The notes below the pieces were generated by a model, which did no database searches, was not told where the DNA came from, and saw only the letters and a list, made by a program, of their open reading frames with translations. A stretch of 64,000 nucleotides of DNA from Actinomycetaceae bacterium (GTDB lineage Bacteria > Actinomycetota > Actinomycetes > Actinomycetales > Actinomycetaceae), in contig JAUNUK010000004.1 in assembly GCA_030538185.1 (NCBI GenBank), forward strand, positions 222,203-286,202. Direction: 5' to 3'. Shown one piece after another: positions 17,361 through 24,946 of this stretch (position 1 is its first letter; each line of letters starts with the position of its first letter). Position numbers and translations under genes: made by a program.

Positions 17361-17771
17361 ATGGACTCCTCGATTGCCATCGACACCAGCGTCGCTGTTC
17401 CCTTGTTGCTTGAAAACCATGACCGTCATGGGCGCACGCTTAAGTGGGCAGATGGGAAGAAGCTCGCACTGGCTGGGCATGCCGCAATTGAGACCTTCGC
17501 GGTCTTGACCAGGCTCCCCGGGGATAGCAGGGTCCTGGCCCCTCATGCGAAACGCATCATCCACGATCGATTTCCGCTTGTATTATCGCTTGACACCACA
17601 GCATTCGCCCAGGCCTACATTGTTTTAGCGGACGCCGGAATTGCAGGTGGCGCAACCTATGATGGCCTCGTCGCCCTTGCCGCAAAAACACATAATGTCC
17701 CCCTAGCCACGAGTGACAGGCGAGCAGTGCCGACCTACGAACGACTTGGTGTCCAAATCCTCCTGGTCTAA
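17361..17771 (+). CDS. vapC: VapC-type PIN-domain toxin
   Basis: 136 residues. Conserved PIN acidic residues are visible: Asp8 in IDTSVAVPLL, Glu near 44 in AAIETFAVL, Asp in TYDGLVA and Asp in LATSDRRA. It is a predicted Mg2+-dependent ribonuclease partnered with the AbrB-type antitoxin. A deleted 5' fragment of a near-identical gene is at 16150-16190, showing that the module was once present twice. Confidence 0.88.
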   Translation: MDSSIAIDTSVAVPLLLENHDRHGRTLKWADGKKLALAGHAAIETFAVLTRLPGDSRVLAPHAKRIIHDRFPLVLSLDTTAFAQAYIVLADAGIAGGATYDGLVALAAKTHNVPLATSDRRAVPTYERLGVQILLV

Positions 17772-17796
17772 AACCCTGCATCCCACATCACGACCA

Positions 17797-17867
17797 CCGA
17801 GGGCGGTTAAGTACTCGATGTGCCGCCAGGGATATCTGGGGTGAGGTCGGCCAGTGGATGTCACCCC
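17797..17867 (+). repeat. Repeat B: motif plus hairpin after vapC
   Basis: CCGAGGGCGGTTAAGT followed by the same TATCTGGGGTGAGGTCGGCC block and GGGGTGA/TCACCCC stem as repeat A at 16895-16966. It lies between the convergent vapC and the minus-strand membrane gene. Confidence 0.7.
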
Positions 17868-17891
17868 CCATGTGTGAGGGTGACACACACC

Positions 17892-18452
17892 TTAAGCAGG
17901 GACACTTATTGACTCTTGTGTCCTTTGAACACGCGTAAACGACACATCCCTCACGATGCTTGCTAGAACCAGGACAGCACCCACAAGCAGCATGAACAGT
18001 CCAAGGTATCCGTTTGCCCACACACCCATGGATGCTACACAACTTGCCGCACCAAGAACCCTAAGAGGGGAATTCACCTTAAAGGCATATATCCCAAGAA
18101 CCAAGCCCACGACAGAACCCATTGAAGCCACAACATACGTTCCCATTGGAACCACGGGCATTAAATAACTCGTGTTTTCCAATACGAAGGAACGATACAC
18201 GGGCGCTAGGACGGTCATACCAGCGTAGGCAAACAGCAAAACACCCACGACTGATATGCCTAGAATTTCTAAAGAAGCTCTCTTACGTGTGACACCTGGA
18301 TTCGCTTTCAATGCGAAATACAAAACCAAGGCGACACCAACCGTACGAAGAAAGATTGCAAAAGGAAGGCTGAAGTAGACAAACACTCCACCACAAGTTA
18401 AAGCCAACCCAAGCAGCCCAACACCCCTCACAACCATCGCACTATCTCTCAT
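17892..18452 (-). CDS. Multi-spanning membrane protein, paralogue of 14769-15326
   Basis: 186 residues, about five TM helices, no recognised domain. The ATG at 18452 is chosen: GGAGAGG lies eight bases upstream and it gives the same length as the paralogue (185). The last helix contains MGVWANGYLGLFMLLVGAV, matching the paralogue. It is divergent from the peptide-kinase-regulator unit with palindromes P3 and P4 between. Possible roles are immunity to, or processing or export of, the small peptide at 18661; this rests on position only. Confidence 0.7.
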   Translation of the reverse strand: MRDSAMVVRGVGLLGLALTCGGVFVYFSLPFAIFLRTVGVALVLYFALKANPGVTRKRASLEILGISVVGVLLFAYAGMTVLAPVYRSFVLENTSYLMPVVPMGTYVVASMGSVVGLVLGIYAFKVNSPLRVLGAASCVASMGVWANGYLGLFMLLVGAVLVLASIVRDVSFTRVQRTQESISVPA

Positions 18453-18537
18453 TTCCATCACCTCTCCAATCCCATGGTGACTGACCAGAGTCAGTCGACT
18501 CTCCAACAACATCATGCGTGACAAGTGATGTGGGGCA

Positions 18538-18555
18538 CACCCCCCGATCGGGTGG
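18538..18555. promoter_or_regulatory. GATC-centred palindrome P3
   Basis: ACCCCCCGATCGGGTGG, half perfect and half matching P1. It lies about 85 bases upstream of the minus-strand membrane protein start and 40 bases from P4. Confidence 0.6.
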
Positions 18556-18583
18556 ATATTGATGTGGTCTACCTCACAGCATT

Positions 18584-18605
18584 ACACCCCCCGATCGGGG
18601 GGTGT
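18584..18605. promoter_or_regulatory. Perfect 22-bp palindrome P4 upstream of the peptide gene
   Basis: Half-site ACACCCCCC, core GATC, half-site GGGGGGTGT, perfectly symmetrical. A possible -10 box TATGAC is at 18622-18627, which would place the palindrome centre near -38, the usual spot for an activating response regulator. The regulator encoded at 20070 is the obvious candidate. Confidence 0.65.
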
Positions 18606-18660
18606 GTCTCGATTTGCGGCGTGGTATGACAGGTGAAACCCTATATTTTAGGAGGACATC

Positions 18661-18825
18661 ATGAAGACACTAGCGACGACAACATGTTTTGTATTGGCCT
18701 GTGGTTTTGTTCCTGCAACGCTGGACCAGCACGCACAGGTACCCAGCAGTGAGCCACTGCCCGTTCCAAGAACGGTTGAGGTATGTAAAGTATTTCCACT
18801 TTTACCTTGGTGCCTGAAGAAGTAG
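18661..18825 (+). CDS. Small exported peptide precursor, candidate signalling peptide
   Basis: 54 residues, with AGGAGG seven bases before the ATG. The N-terminus MKTLATTTCFVLACGFVPA is a short hydrophobic leader with a lipobox-like VLAC; the middle is Pro/Ser-rich; the C-terminus VEVCKVFPLLPWCLKK holds two cysteines nine apart around a hydrophobic Pro-rich loop, suited to a disulfide-closed or otherwise cyclised peptide. Thirteen bases separate it from the histidine kinase. No known pheromone family is recognised; the signalling role is inferred from the peptide-kinase-regulator order. Confidence 0.65.
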   Translation: MKTLATTTCFVLACGFVPATLDQHAQVPSSEPLPVPRTVEVCKVFPLLPWCLKK

Positions 18826-18838
18826 CAGGAATCCCCGC

Positions 18839-20080
18839 TTGAAATTCCAGCCCTTGTTTCTAAACTTGTCCTCAAAGCTTGAGAGCTTGGGCTTTCGCCC
18901 TATTGTGCTCACGGTGTTGGGACTTGTGTTTGGTCTATTTCAACCAATGGTTGATGCGGTTCGTGGTAGTGCCTCTGATCCAAAGGCCCTAGCCTATTCG
19001 CTGCTGTTTGGCGCAATTGTTATTTCAAGTATTTGGTTTCAGAAAAGTGCTGGGTGGCTGCTCCTTGCCGTCCAAACCTTAACGAGCATTCTTGGCATAT
19101 CGCTCGGCATTGCCTCATTCGCCATACTTGCGATTGTCGTTGACTGGCTAACAGTGGGTCGCATCAAACAAGGTCTCGCACTTGCGGGCCTATCGTTTTT
19201 TCGAGCATCATTCCTGAACTTCGGCGATCTCTCTTACATTGCGATTGACCTGTTCCAATACTTGATCTTCATAGGTTTCGGCCTCGTTATTTGGAAATAT
19301 AAGCAACAGCAAGAAAAGTTGCGGGCTGTTGCGGCCAATGCGCAGGCAGAAGCTGTCGAAGATGCCTACGCTTTACACCATGAGCTCATATCTGAGCTAC
19401 ACAAGGGCCTGGTGGCGACCTTTTCCAGGATTTCGGTTGGGACAGAGATCCTGAACGAGGCCTTCGGCAAGCAAGAAAGCAAACGCACCCAGGTGGCCAT
19501 GTCCAATGTTCTTGGAGGATGCGACCACGGACTAGCCGAGGTACGAACCCTCATGGCCACACTAAAGACTGCCTCCACAGGTTCACACACCTTGGCCCCC
19601 AGATCCCTCAAGGGGGTTATTGAAAATGAGAGAACTGTTTTATCCATGCGCTCCATAAGCCTTGTAGAAGACATACCCGACAACCTGGCACAATCCACCG
19701 ACACACAAACAATGTCGATTCTTTTAGAATCCATACACGAGGCCTGCACAAACACCCTGAAATACGCTAAATCCTCGTCAGTCATGGAAATCACCATTGA
19801 AAATGACGGCCAGGTCATTAGCTTCCTGGCCACAAGCGCAACAGATGCCAAACGGGTCAAGACCATGAGCAAGTCGCCCTCGGAAATCGAAATTGCTAAA
19901 GGGGTAAGTGGGCTGTTCGGCCTGGCTGAACTGGAACAAAAAATCCAGCGCATCGGCGGAAGCATGCAGGTGGGCAATAATGGTCCCCTGTGGGTGCACT
20001 ATGCGCAGATGCCGTACCGCCTGCCGCTGCACCTGCAACCGGACCCCTGGGATGAGGACGGGGGCAGAGATGACTTCTAA
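18839..20080 (+). CDS. NarL-type sensor histidine kinase with multi-TM sensor region
   Basis: 413 residues from a TTG start with AGGA nine bases upstream. About five TM helices fill residues 20-152 with almost no extracellular domain, as in peptide- or membrane-sensing kinases. Then a helical dimerisation region with HELISELHKGL (phospho-His probably H188), and a degenerate HATPase domain: N-box HEACTNTLKYA, G-box GLFGLAELEQKIQRIGG. It lies between the small peptide gene and response regulator 2, which it overlaps by 11 bp. Likely ligand is the peptide at 18661, by inference. Confidence 0.85.
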   Translation: MKFQPLFLNLSSKLESLGFRPIVLTVLGLVFGLFQPMVDAVRGSASDPKALAYSLLFGAIVISSIWFQKSAGWLLLAVQTLTSILGISLGIASFAILAIVVDWLTVGRIKQGLALAGLSFFRASFLNFGDLSYIAIDLFQYLIFIGFGLVIWKYKQQQEKLRAVAANAQAEAVEDAYALHHELISELHKGLVATFSRISVGTEILNEAFGKQESKRTQVAMSNVLGGCDHGLAEVRTLMATLKTASTGSHTLAPRSLKGVIENERTVLSMRSISLVEDIPDNLAQSTDTQTMSILLESIHEACTNTLKYAKSSSVMEITIENDGQVISFLATSATDAKRVKTMSKSPSEIEIAKGVSGLFGLAELEQKIQRIGGSMQVGNNGPLWVHYAQMPYRLPLHLQPDPWDEDGGRDDF

Positions 20081-20798
20081 AGGACCCGAAGAACCTGTCG
20101 CCTTGCACCCGGATACACCCACCGAGGTCATCACGGTCTCCATCGTTGAGGACCACGAAGGCACCGCTGAGCTGATGGAAACTCTGTTGGACGGGACAGA
20201 TGGGATTCGTGTGGAATCCAAGCACCTGCGGGCCAATCGCCTGATGAATCACCTAGGACGCTTGGCTGGGGACGGTGCTGACCTGCCCGACGTGGTCTTG
20301 ATGGATATTGAGATGCCTGGAATGAATGGGATCGATGCCGCCGCCTATCTGCGTGAGCACTATCCATCGGTGAAAGTGTTGATTGTGACGGCTTTCCGTT
20401 CGCGCCCAGATCTCTTGGCCTCCATCGATGCTGGCGTCAAAGGATTCCTAACCAAAGGTGGCGGGGCCGATGAACTGCGTTTCGCCATACGGCATGTAGC
20501 CGCAGGACGCACCTATTTCGGGCAAACGCCTACGGAAATCATGGCCGAAGGGTTCAAAGCCACACAGATAACTCACAAAGATGACCCGGCTTTTTGGCAA
20601 GCCGTTGAGAAACTGACCCCAGCAGAACGCAAGGTCTTGAGGTTATTGGCTCGCGGGATGTCCAACCCCTCTATCGCCAAGGAACTGCGTAAAGGCCTCA
20701 ACACCGTGAAGGAGCAAGTTTCGACCATTATGGCTGCATTAGGATGTGCCAATCGCACCGAGGTGGCCTTGCGTGCAGCAGAAAACCAATTTCACTAG
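20070..20798 (+). CDS. NarL/LuxR-family response regulator 2
   Basis: 242 residues. Receiver domain with acidic pair near 27-28 (SIVEDH), phospho-Asp at about D79 (VVLMDIEMPG), Thr in LIVTAF and Lys in LTKGG; LuxR HTH at the C-terminus (LTPAERKVLRLLARGMSNPSIAKEL). The ATG at 20070 overlaps the kinase stop, so they are a cognate pair. It is a close paralogue of the regulator at 16179-16889, including the unusual linker GRTYFGQTPTEI. Likely targets are the GATC palindromes P1-P4. Confidence 0.9.
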   Translation: MTSKGPEEPVALHPDTPTEVITVSIVEDHEGTAELMETLLDGTDGIRVESKHLRANRLMNHLGRLAGDGADLPDVVLMDIEMPGMNGIDAAAYLREHYPSVKVLIVTAFRSRPDLLASIDAGVKGFLTKGGGADELRFAIRHVAAGRTYFGQTPTEIMAEGFKATQITHKDDPAFWQAVEKLTPAERKVLRLLARGMSNPSIAKELRKGLNTVKEQVSTIMAALGCANRTEVALRAAENQFH

Positions 20799-20960
20799 GT
20801 TGCCCAGCTCATCATCCATAGCACACCATTGTTGAGATTGTTCGCATAACTAACACAATAAAACGCTTATATCCACGGGGAAAGTACGATAGTTATAGTA
20901 CAGAAGTCCTATGCGACACCATGCCCATCTTTGTGTGCAGAAAACCTTGTAAGGGATACC

Positions 20961-22523
20961 GTGAATAACCAGATCAGCGCCGTGCCGACAGCACGAGTAG
21001 TACAGACCTATTCCGAGGGCTCCAAGAAGCTCATGTGGGGTTGTGCGGTGTCGGTCTTGACCTTTTGGTTGTTCGCCGAAAGCATCGGTGCTGCCGCACC
21101 TGCGATGATCAAGAATATCAACACTGCTGATCGCTACTGGTTGAATCAGGACACGTTGAACGTGGCTATCTCATTGACGGCCCTGTTCGTCGGTATTTTT
21201 ATCATCATCATGGGCAACCTGGGCGACCGCATTGGCCACGTGCGAATCACCCTGGGTGGCCTTATCGCCAATACTCTAGGTTCGGCGATGATTTTGGCAG
21301 CGCACGGCAGCTTTGCACTTCCACTTATCGGCACTGGCCGTGCCCTACAAGGAATCGCCACAGCCTGCATTATGCCCGCCACCATGGCTTTGATCAGCGA
21401 AAACTGGAGCGGCAAGGCACGCGCAAAAGCGATTTCTATCTGGGCGATAGCAGCCTGGGGTGGGGGATCCCTATCTGCGCTTTTCGGCGGTTCGATTGCA
21501 ACAATGATCGGCTGGCGTTGGCTACTTGTTGCGTCGATTGTGGTCTCAGCTATCGCCTTCTCACTGTTTCACGGCACACCCGAAACCAGCACCCCACATG
21601 CGGGAGAAAAATTCGACTGGATCGGCATGATTCTGCTGGTTGTTGGAGTTGCCTCACTCATGATCGGTGCTTTCTTGGGTTTCTTGAACGGCTGGCTGAA
21701 ACCCCTGTGCCTGGCAATCCTGATCTTCGGCATTCTTGCCTTAACCGCCCTCGGAATATGGGAACGGCGCGTCAAATACCCCTTCCTCGATCTGTCAATA
21801 TTCCGCAACCGGGCCTTTACAGGAGTGACTGTCTCTAACTTTTTCCTGAATGCCTCAGTCGGGATGGTCCTGGTCAGCCAACAGTTGATTGTTTTGGCCG
21901 GGTGTAAAGCGCAACGCATGGGAGACCTTTGCCCCATCGGCAAGAACTACACGGCCTGGGACGCCAGCCTTATCGCCATCGGTTACGCGGTTTTTGTCAT
22001 GTCCTTCATTCGCATAGGCGAAAAATTGCTGCCCACCTTCGGCCCGCGAAAACTGATGCTGTGGGGGACTGCTTCTGCCGCCTTAGCTTGCGGCATGTTG
22101 ATGCTGACTCACGTACTCGTTTCCGCCTACGTAGTGCTCGCAGCCATAGCGTACTCCCTGTACGGACTTGGTTTGGCGCTTTATGCGACGCCGTCAATGT
22201 ACACGGCCTTGGACAACCTTCCCCGCGAACACGTCGGTTTGGGTTCTGGTATCTACAAGATGGGTTCCGCCGTTGGGGCCGCCATCGGTTCAGCCGTGTC
22301 TTTGACTTTATTTTCAGACCTCAGCGTCACCAAGACCAGCGTGCTGGGCAATGTGATTCAGCTGGAGGGCGCCCAGCAAAATATTGACCTGCGCCAGGCC
22401 GCTACTTTGGCCTTGACTTCCGACCTCATCTTTCTGCTTTTGGCTGCCCTTGTGCTGTTCGTGACCTTGCCTAGGCCTTTGTCGAGATACACAGATCCCG
22501 AGGCTTACGTCCGCTTCGATTAA
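20961..22523 (+). CDS. MFS transporter, DHA2/EmrB-QacA-like
   Basis: About 520 residues with around 14 TM helices. Loop motif GNLGDRIGHVRITLGG (motif A) and a GTGRALQGIATACIMPATMALI stretch (motif C-like) mark a drug:H+ antiporter-type exporter. GTG at 20961 follows AAGGG; a GTG at 20931 is an alternative. It lies 160 bases downstream of response regulator 2 and may be part of its output, for example as an exporter, but it has its own upstream region so co-regulation is unproven. Confidence 0.82.
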   Translation: MNNQISAVPTARVVQTYSEGSKKLMWGCAVSVLTFWLFAESIGAAAPAMIKNINTADRYWLNQDTLNVAISLTALFVGIFIIIMGNLGDRIGHVRITLGGLIANTLGSAMILAAHGSFALPLIGTGRALQGIATACIMPATMALISENWSGKARAKAISIWAIAAWGGGSLSALFGGSIATMIGWRWLLVASIVVSAIAFSLFHGTPETSTPHAGEKFDWIGMILLVVGVASLMIGAFLGFLNGWLKPLCLAILIFGILALTALGIWERRVKYPFLDLSIFRNRAFTGVTVSNFFLNASVGMVLVSQQLIVLAGCKAQRMGDLCPIGKNYTAWDASLIAIGYAVFVMSFIRIGEKLLPTFGPRKLMLWGTASAALACGMLMLTHVLVSAYVVLAAIAYSLYGLGLALYATPSMYTALDNLPREHVGLGSGIYKMGSAVGAAIGSAVSLTLFSDLSVTKTSVLGNVIQLEGAQQNIDLRQAATLALTSDLIFLLLAALVLFVTLPRPLSRYTDPEAYVRFD

Positions 22524-22534
22524 AGACAAGATTT

Positions 22535-22543
22535 CCGAGGGCG
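22535..22543 (+). repeat. Representative intergenic copy of the iterated 9-mer CCGAGGGCG
   Basis: ATTTCCGAGGGCG immediately after the MFS stop. About 47 exact copies of the 9-mer occur in the window on both strands; about 20 are preceded by TTT and most others by TGC or GGC. See the finding for all positions. Confidence 0.9.
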
Positions 22544-22592
22544 GAACGTCGTTTGTGTGGGTGTGATTTGCGCTCTGACGCGAGACATGATT

Positions 22593-22600
22593 AGTATGAT
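22593..22600 (+). promoter_or_regulatory. Promoter -10 boxes of a leaderless uORF
   Basis: TAGTAT (22593-22598) and overlapping TATGAT (22595-22600) fit the actinobacterial TANNNT -10. The ATG of the uORF starts at 22604, so transcription would begin at or next to the start codon. Confidence 0.5.
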
Positions 22601-22603
22601 CAT

Positions 22604-22687
22604 ATGTCGAATACACCTTCTTATGCCGCTGTCGCTGCCTCCATTGGCACCTGCGCCATGTGTATGTCGCCTATGTGCCGAATGTGA
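22604..22687 (+). CDS. 27-residue Cys/Met-rich leader peptide (candidate attenuator uORF)
   Basis: Encodes 27 residues ending TCAMCMSPMCRM: three Cys and four Met in the last twelve codons. It has no ribosome-binding site, and the -10 box is so close that the mRNA is probably leaderless. It lies 150 bases upstream of a cystathionine gamma-synthase/lyase-type gene and an amino-acid importer. Mycobacteria use leaderless polycysteine uORFs as cysteine-responsive attenuators; here the Met-Cys mixture suggests sensing of either amino acid. Function is inferred. Confidence 0.6.
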   Translation: MSNTPSYAAVAASIGTCAMCMSPMCRM

Positions 22688-22837
22688 TTCTTGAACTATC
22701 ACGCCTCGCCCCACCCTTAAGCCTGGCTCATCGAGCACAAAACAATTCCTTCTAACTGGCGTTTTTGCACCCAGTGTCTCGTGAATCTAGGCCAAATCGC
22801 TTGCAGGTCAGACTTTCACAACAGCTCAGGAGACAAA

Positions 22838-23974
22838 ATGAAATTTTCCACTCTTGCCGTACATGCCGCAGGTATCGGCGTCCTTGGGGATGTGGTTCCT
22901 TCAATCCACACCTCCACCACCTTCAAACAACCAGTGACCGGAGGACCTGGCACGTGGGAATACCAGCGCGGAGCAAATCCGACCCGCGCTGTTGCACAAC
23001 AGGTGCTGGCCGCCCTCGAAAATGCCCAACACGGCTTCATGTTTTCTTCGGGAATGGCCGCAACCGCCGCTGCCCTGTCCCTGTTGAAGCAAGGGGCGCA
23101 TGTCATTGCTTCGGCTGCCGTGTACGGAGGGACGTACCGATTCTTAACCCAAGAGCTACCCAGGCGTTCACAGTCAGCAACATTCCTTGCCGACCTGGAG
23201 GAATTAAGCGATGCAGATTTCACGCCAGAAACGGCAATGGTCTTTATCGAATCGCCAACGAATCCAACACTTCGCGTCTACGACATTGCGCGCCTGGCCG
23301 ATCTGGCACACCGCAACGGGGCGCTCTTGGTTGTGGATAACACCTTCTTGACGCCCTACCTGCAAAACCCGCTGGATCTGGGCGCTGACATTGTTGTGCA
23401 CTCTGCGACCAAGTACTTGGCTGGTCACGCAGATTTGATCGCGGGCGTGGCCGTCACGAACGACGATGACCTGGCCGCAGAACTGGGCTTCGCACAAAAC
23501 ACCCTGGGAGCAATCTTGTCCCCGACGGATTCTTTTCGCCTGATTCAAGGAGTGAAAACCTTGGCATTGAGGATGGAGAGGCAACAGTCAAACACTGTGC
23601 GGCTGCTGGAGTGGCTGGGTACACACCCAGGCGTGGAGGCACTCTATTACCCGGGTTCACATTCACCTGAAGAAGCCGCGATACAGGCCAGACAGGCCCG
23701 CGGCATTGGCGCCGTGTTCTCTTTGGAACTGGCCCCCGATGTCGATCAGGATGCCTTCGTCTCCGCCCTCGGCATATTTACCTATGCGGTAAGCCTGGGC
23801 GGGGTGGAATCCCTCATCTGTAAGCCCGCCTCGATGACGCATGAGGCCTTCAGCGCCGAAGACCACGCGGCGGCCGGAATACCTGCGCAGTTATTGCGGT
23901 TGGCCGTAGGCGTGGAAGATATTGACGACCTTATAGCCGACCTTGACCAGGCGCTATCCAAAGCGCGCAAATAG
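22838..23974 (+). CDS. Cys/Met-metabolism PLP enzyme (cystathionine gamma-synthase/lyase type)
   Basis: 378 residues. Fold-type I PLP enzyme of the MetB/MetC/MccB group: STTFKQP..., GxxxYQRGANPTRAVAQQVLAALE, FSSGMAATAAALSLL, and the PLP-lysine region HSATKYLAGHADLIAG. The ATG at 22838 has AGGAGA upstream. It may split or form cystathionine or homocysteine; the exact activity cannot be set. It precedes an amino-acid ABC importer with a likely cystine or methionine role and follows the Cys/Met uORF. Confidence 0.9.
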   Translation: MKFSTLAVHAAGIGVLGDVVPSIHTSTTFKQPVTGGPGTWEYQRGANPTRAVAQQVLAALENAQHGFMFSSGMAATAAALSLLKQGAHVIASAAVYGGTYRFLTQELPRRSQSATFLADLEELSDADFTPETAMVFIESPTNPTLRVYDIARLADLAHRNGALLVVDNTFLTPYLQNPLDLGADIVVHSATKYLAGHADLIAGVAVTNDDDLAAELGFAQNTLGAILSPTDSFRLIQGVKTLALRMERQQSNTVRLLEWLGTHPGVEALYYPGSHSPEEAAIQARQARGIGAVFSLELAPDVDQDAFVSALGIFTYAVSLGGVESLICKPASMTHEAFSAEDHAAAGIPAQLLRLAVGVEDIDDLIADLDQALSKARK

Positions 23975-24024
23975 CATCCAAATCCCTTAGATACACAAAC
24001 ACTAACCACTTGAAAGGTAATGAA

Positions 24025-24930
24025 ATGTTCAACAATAAGACAACTGCTTCCGGTAAGGCCTCGGTTATAGGGTTGGCACGAAAGTTCACTCGCTCAGGGG
24101 TGGCGGTTTTGGCTCTGGCCGCAACCTCGGCCGCGTTGGCGGCGTGCTCACCGGGTGCTCAGGCCGGCGATTCTTCCACGGCCTCCGGGGCTTCAGCCTC
24201 ATCAAAAACCTCCGCTTCCGCTGATTCTTTAGCGAAAATCAAAGACGCCGGGGTTTTGCGCATCGGCCTTGAAGGGACATACAAGCCCTACAGCTTCCAT
24301 GACGAGGGCGGCGCGCTGACGGGATTCGAAGTTGAGATAGCGGCCCTGGTGGCCAAGGACCTGGGCGTCAAGGCCGAATACATTGAGACAAAATGGGATT
24401 CCTTGATTGCCGGCCTGGACGTGGATCGCTACGACATCGTGATCAACGACGTGTCCCCCACACCTGAACGCGGCGAAAAATACGATTTCTCTCAGCCCTA
24501 TATCCGCACGATTGGAAAGATTGGCGTCTTGGAAGACTCCACCTTGAAGACGGTCGATGACATTAAGGGACACAGTTCTGCACAAACTGCATCGTCCAAC
24601 TATGCCACCGACGTTGAGGCTCTTGGGGCCACAATCGTTCCGACAAATGGCTTCAATGACTCTATTGAGCTGGTGAAAACCGGACGGGCCGATGCCACCG
24701 CGAACTCTTTGGTCACCTTTGAAACCTTCCTAAAGGACAACCCCGGTTCGGGGGTGCGCCTCTTGGATGGCGAACTGCCTGATGGGGGAGCTTCGGTTAT
24801 TTTGTTGCCCAAGGGACAAGACGCCCTGCGTGAGGCTGTCAACGCATCTTTGTCCACGCGCATCGACAACGGGGACTTGAAGAACATCTATTTGAAGTAT
24901 GTTTCTGAGGATCTGACGCCGGCTAAGTAG
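24025..24930 (+). CDS. Amino-acid ABC transporter substrate-binding lipoprotein
   Basis: 301 residues. Lipoprotein signal with lipobox LAAC, a Ser/Ala-rich linker, then an SBP_bac_3 domain: GVLRIGLEGTYKPYSFHDEGG, LTGFEVEIAALVAKDLGV, VEYIETKWDSLIAGLDVDRYDIVINDVSPTPER. Such proteins bind polar amino acids or cystine. Adjacent permease and ATPase complete the importer. The neighbouring sulfur enzyme and the Cys/Met leader favour cystine as ligand, which is inference. ATG at 24025 has AAAGG upstream. Confidence 0.9.
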   Translation: MFNNKTTASGKASVIGLARKFTRSGVAVLALAATSAALAACSPGAQAGDSSTASGASASSKTSASADSLAKIKDAGVLRIGLEGTYKPYSFHDEGGALTGFEVEIAALVAKDLGVKAEYIETKWDSLIAGLDVDRYDIVINDVSPTPERGEKYDFSQPYIRTIGKIGVLEDSTLKTVDDIKGHSSAQTASSNYATDVEALGATIVPTNGFNDSIELVKTGRADATANSLVTFETFLKDNPGSGVRLLDGELPDGGASVILLPKGQDALREAVNASLSTRIDNGDLKNIYLKYVSEDLTPAK

Positions 24931-24946
24931 GCGCAGGTGGAAGCGG

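Noticed and set aside
22688..22837. SAM or cobalamin riboswitch upstream of the PLP sulfur enzyme
   Set aside because: No conserved riboswitch core was found; the Cys/Met uORF explains regulation better.
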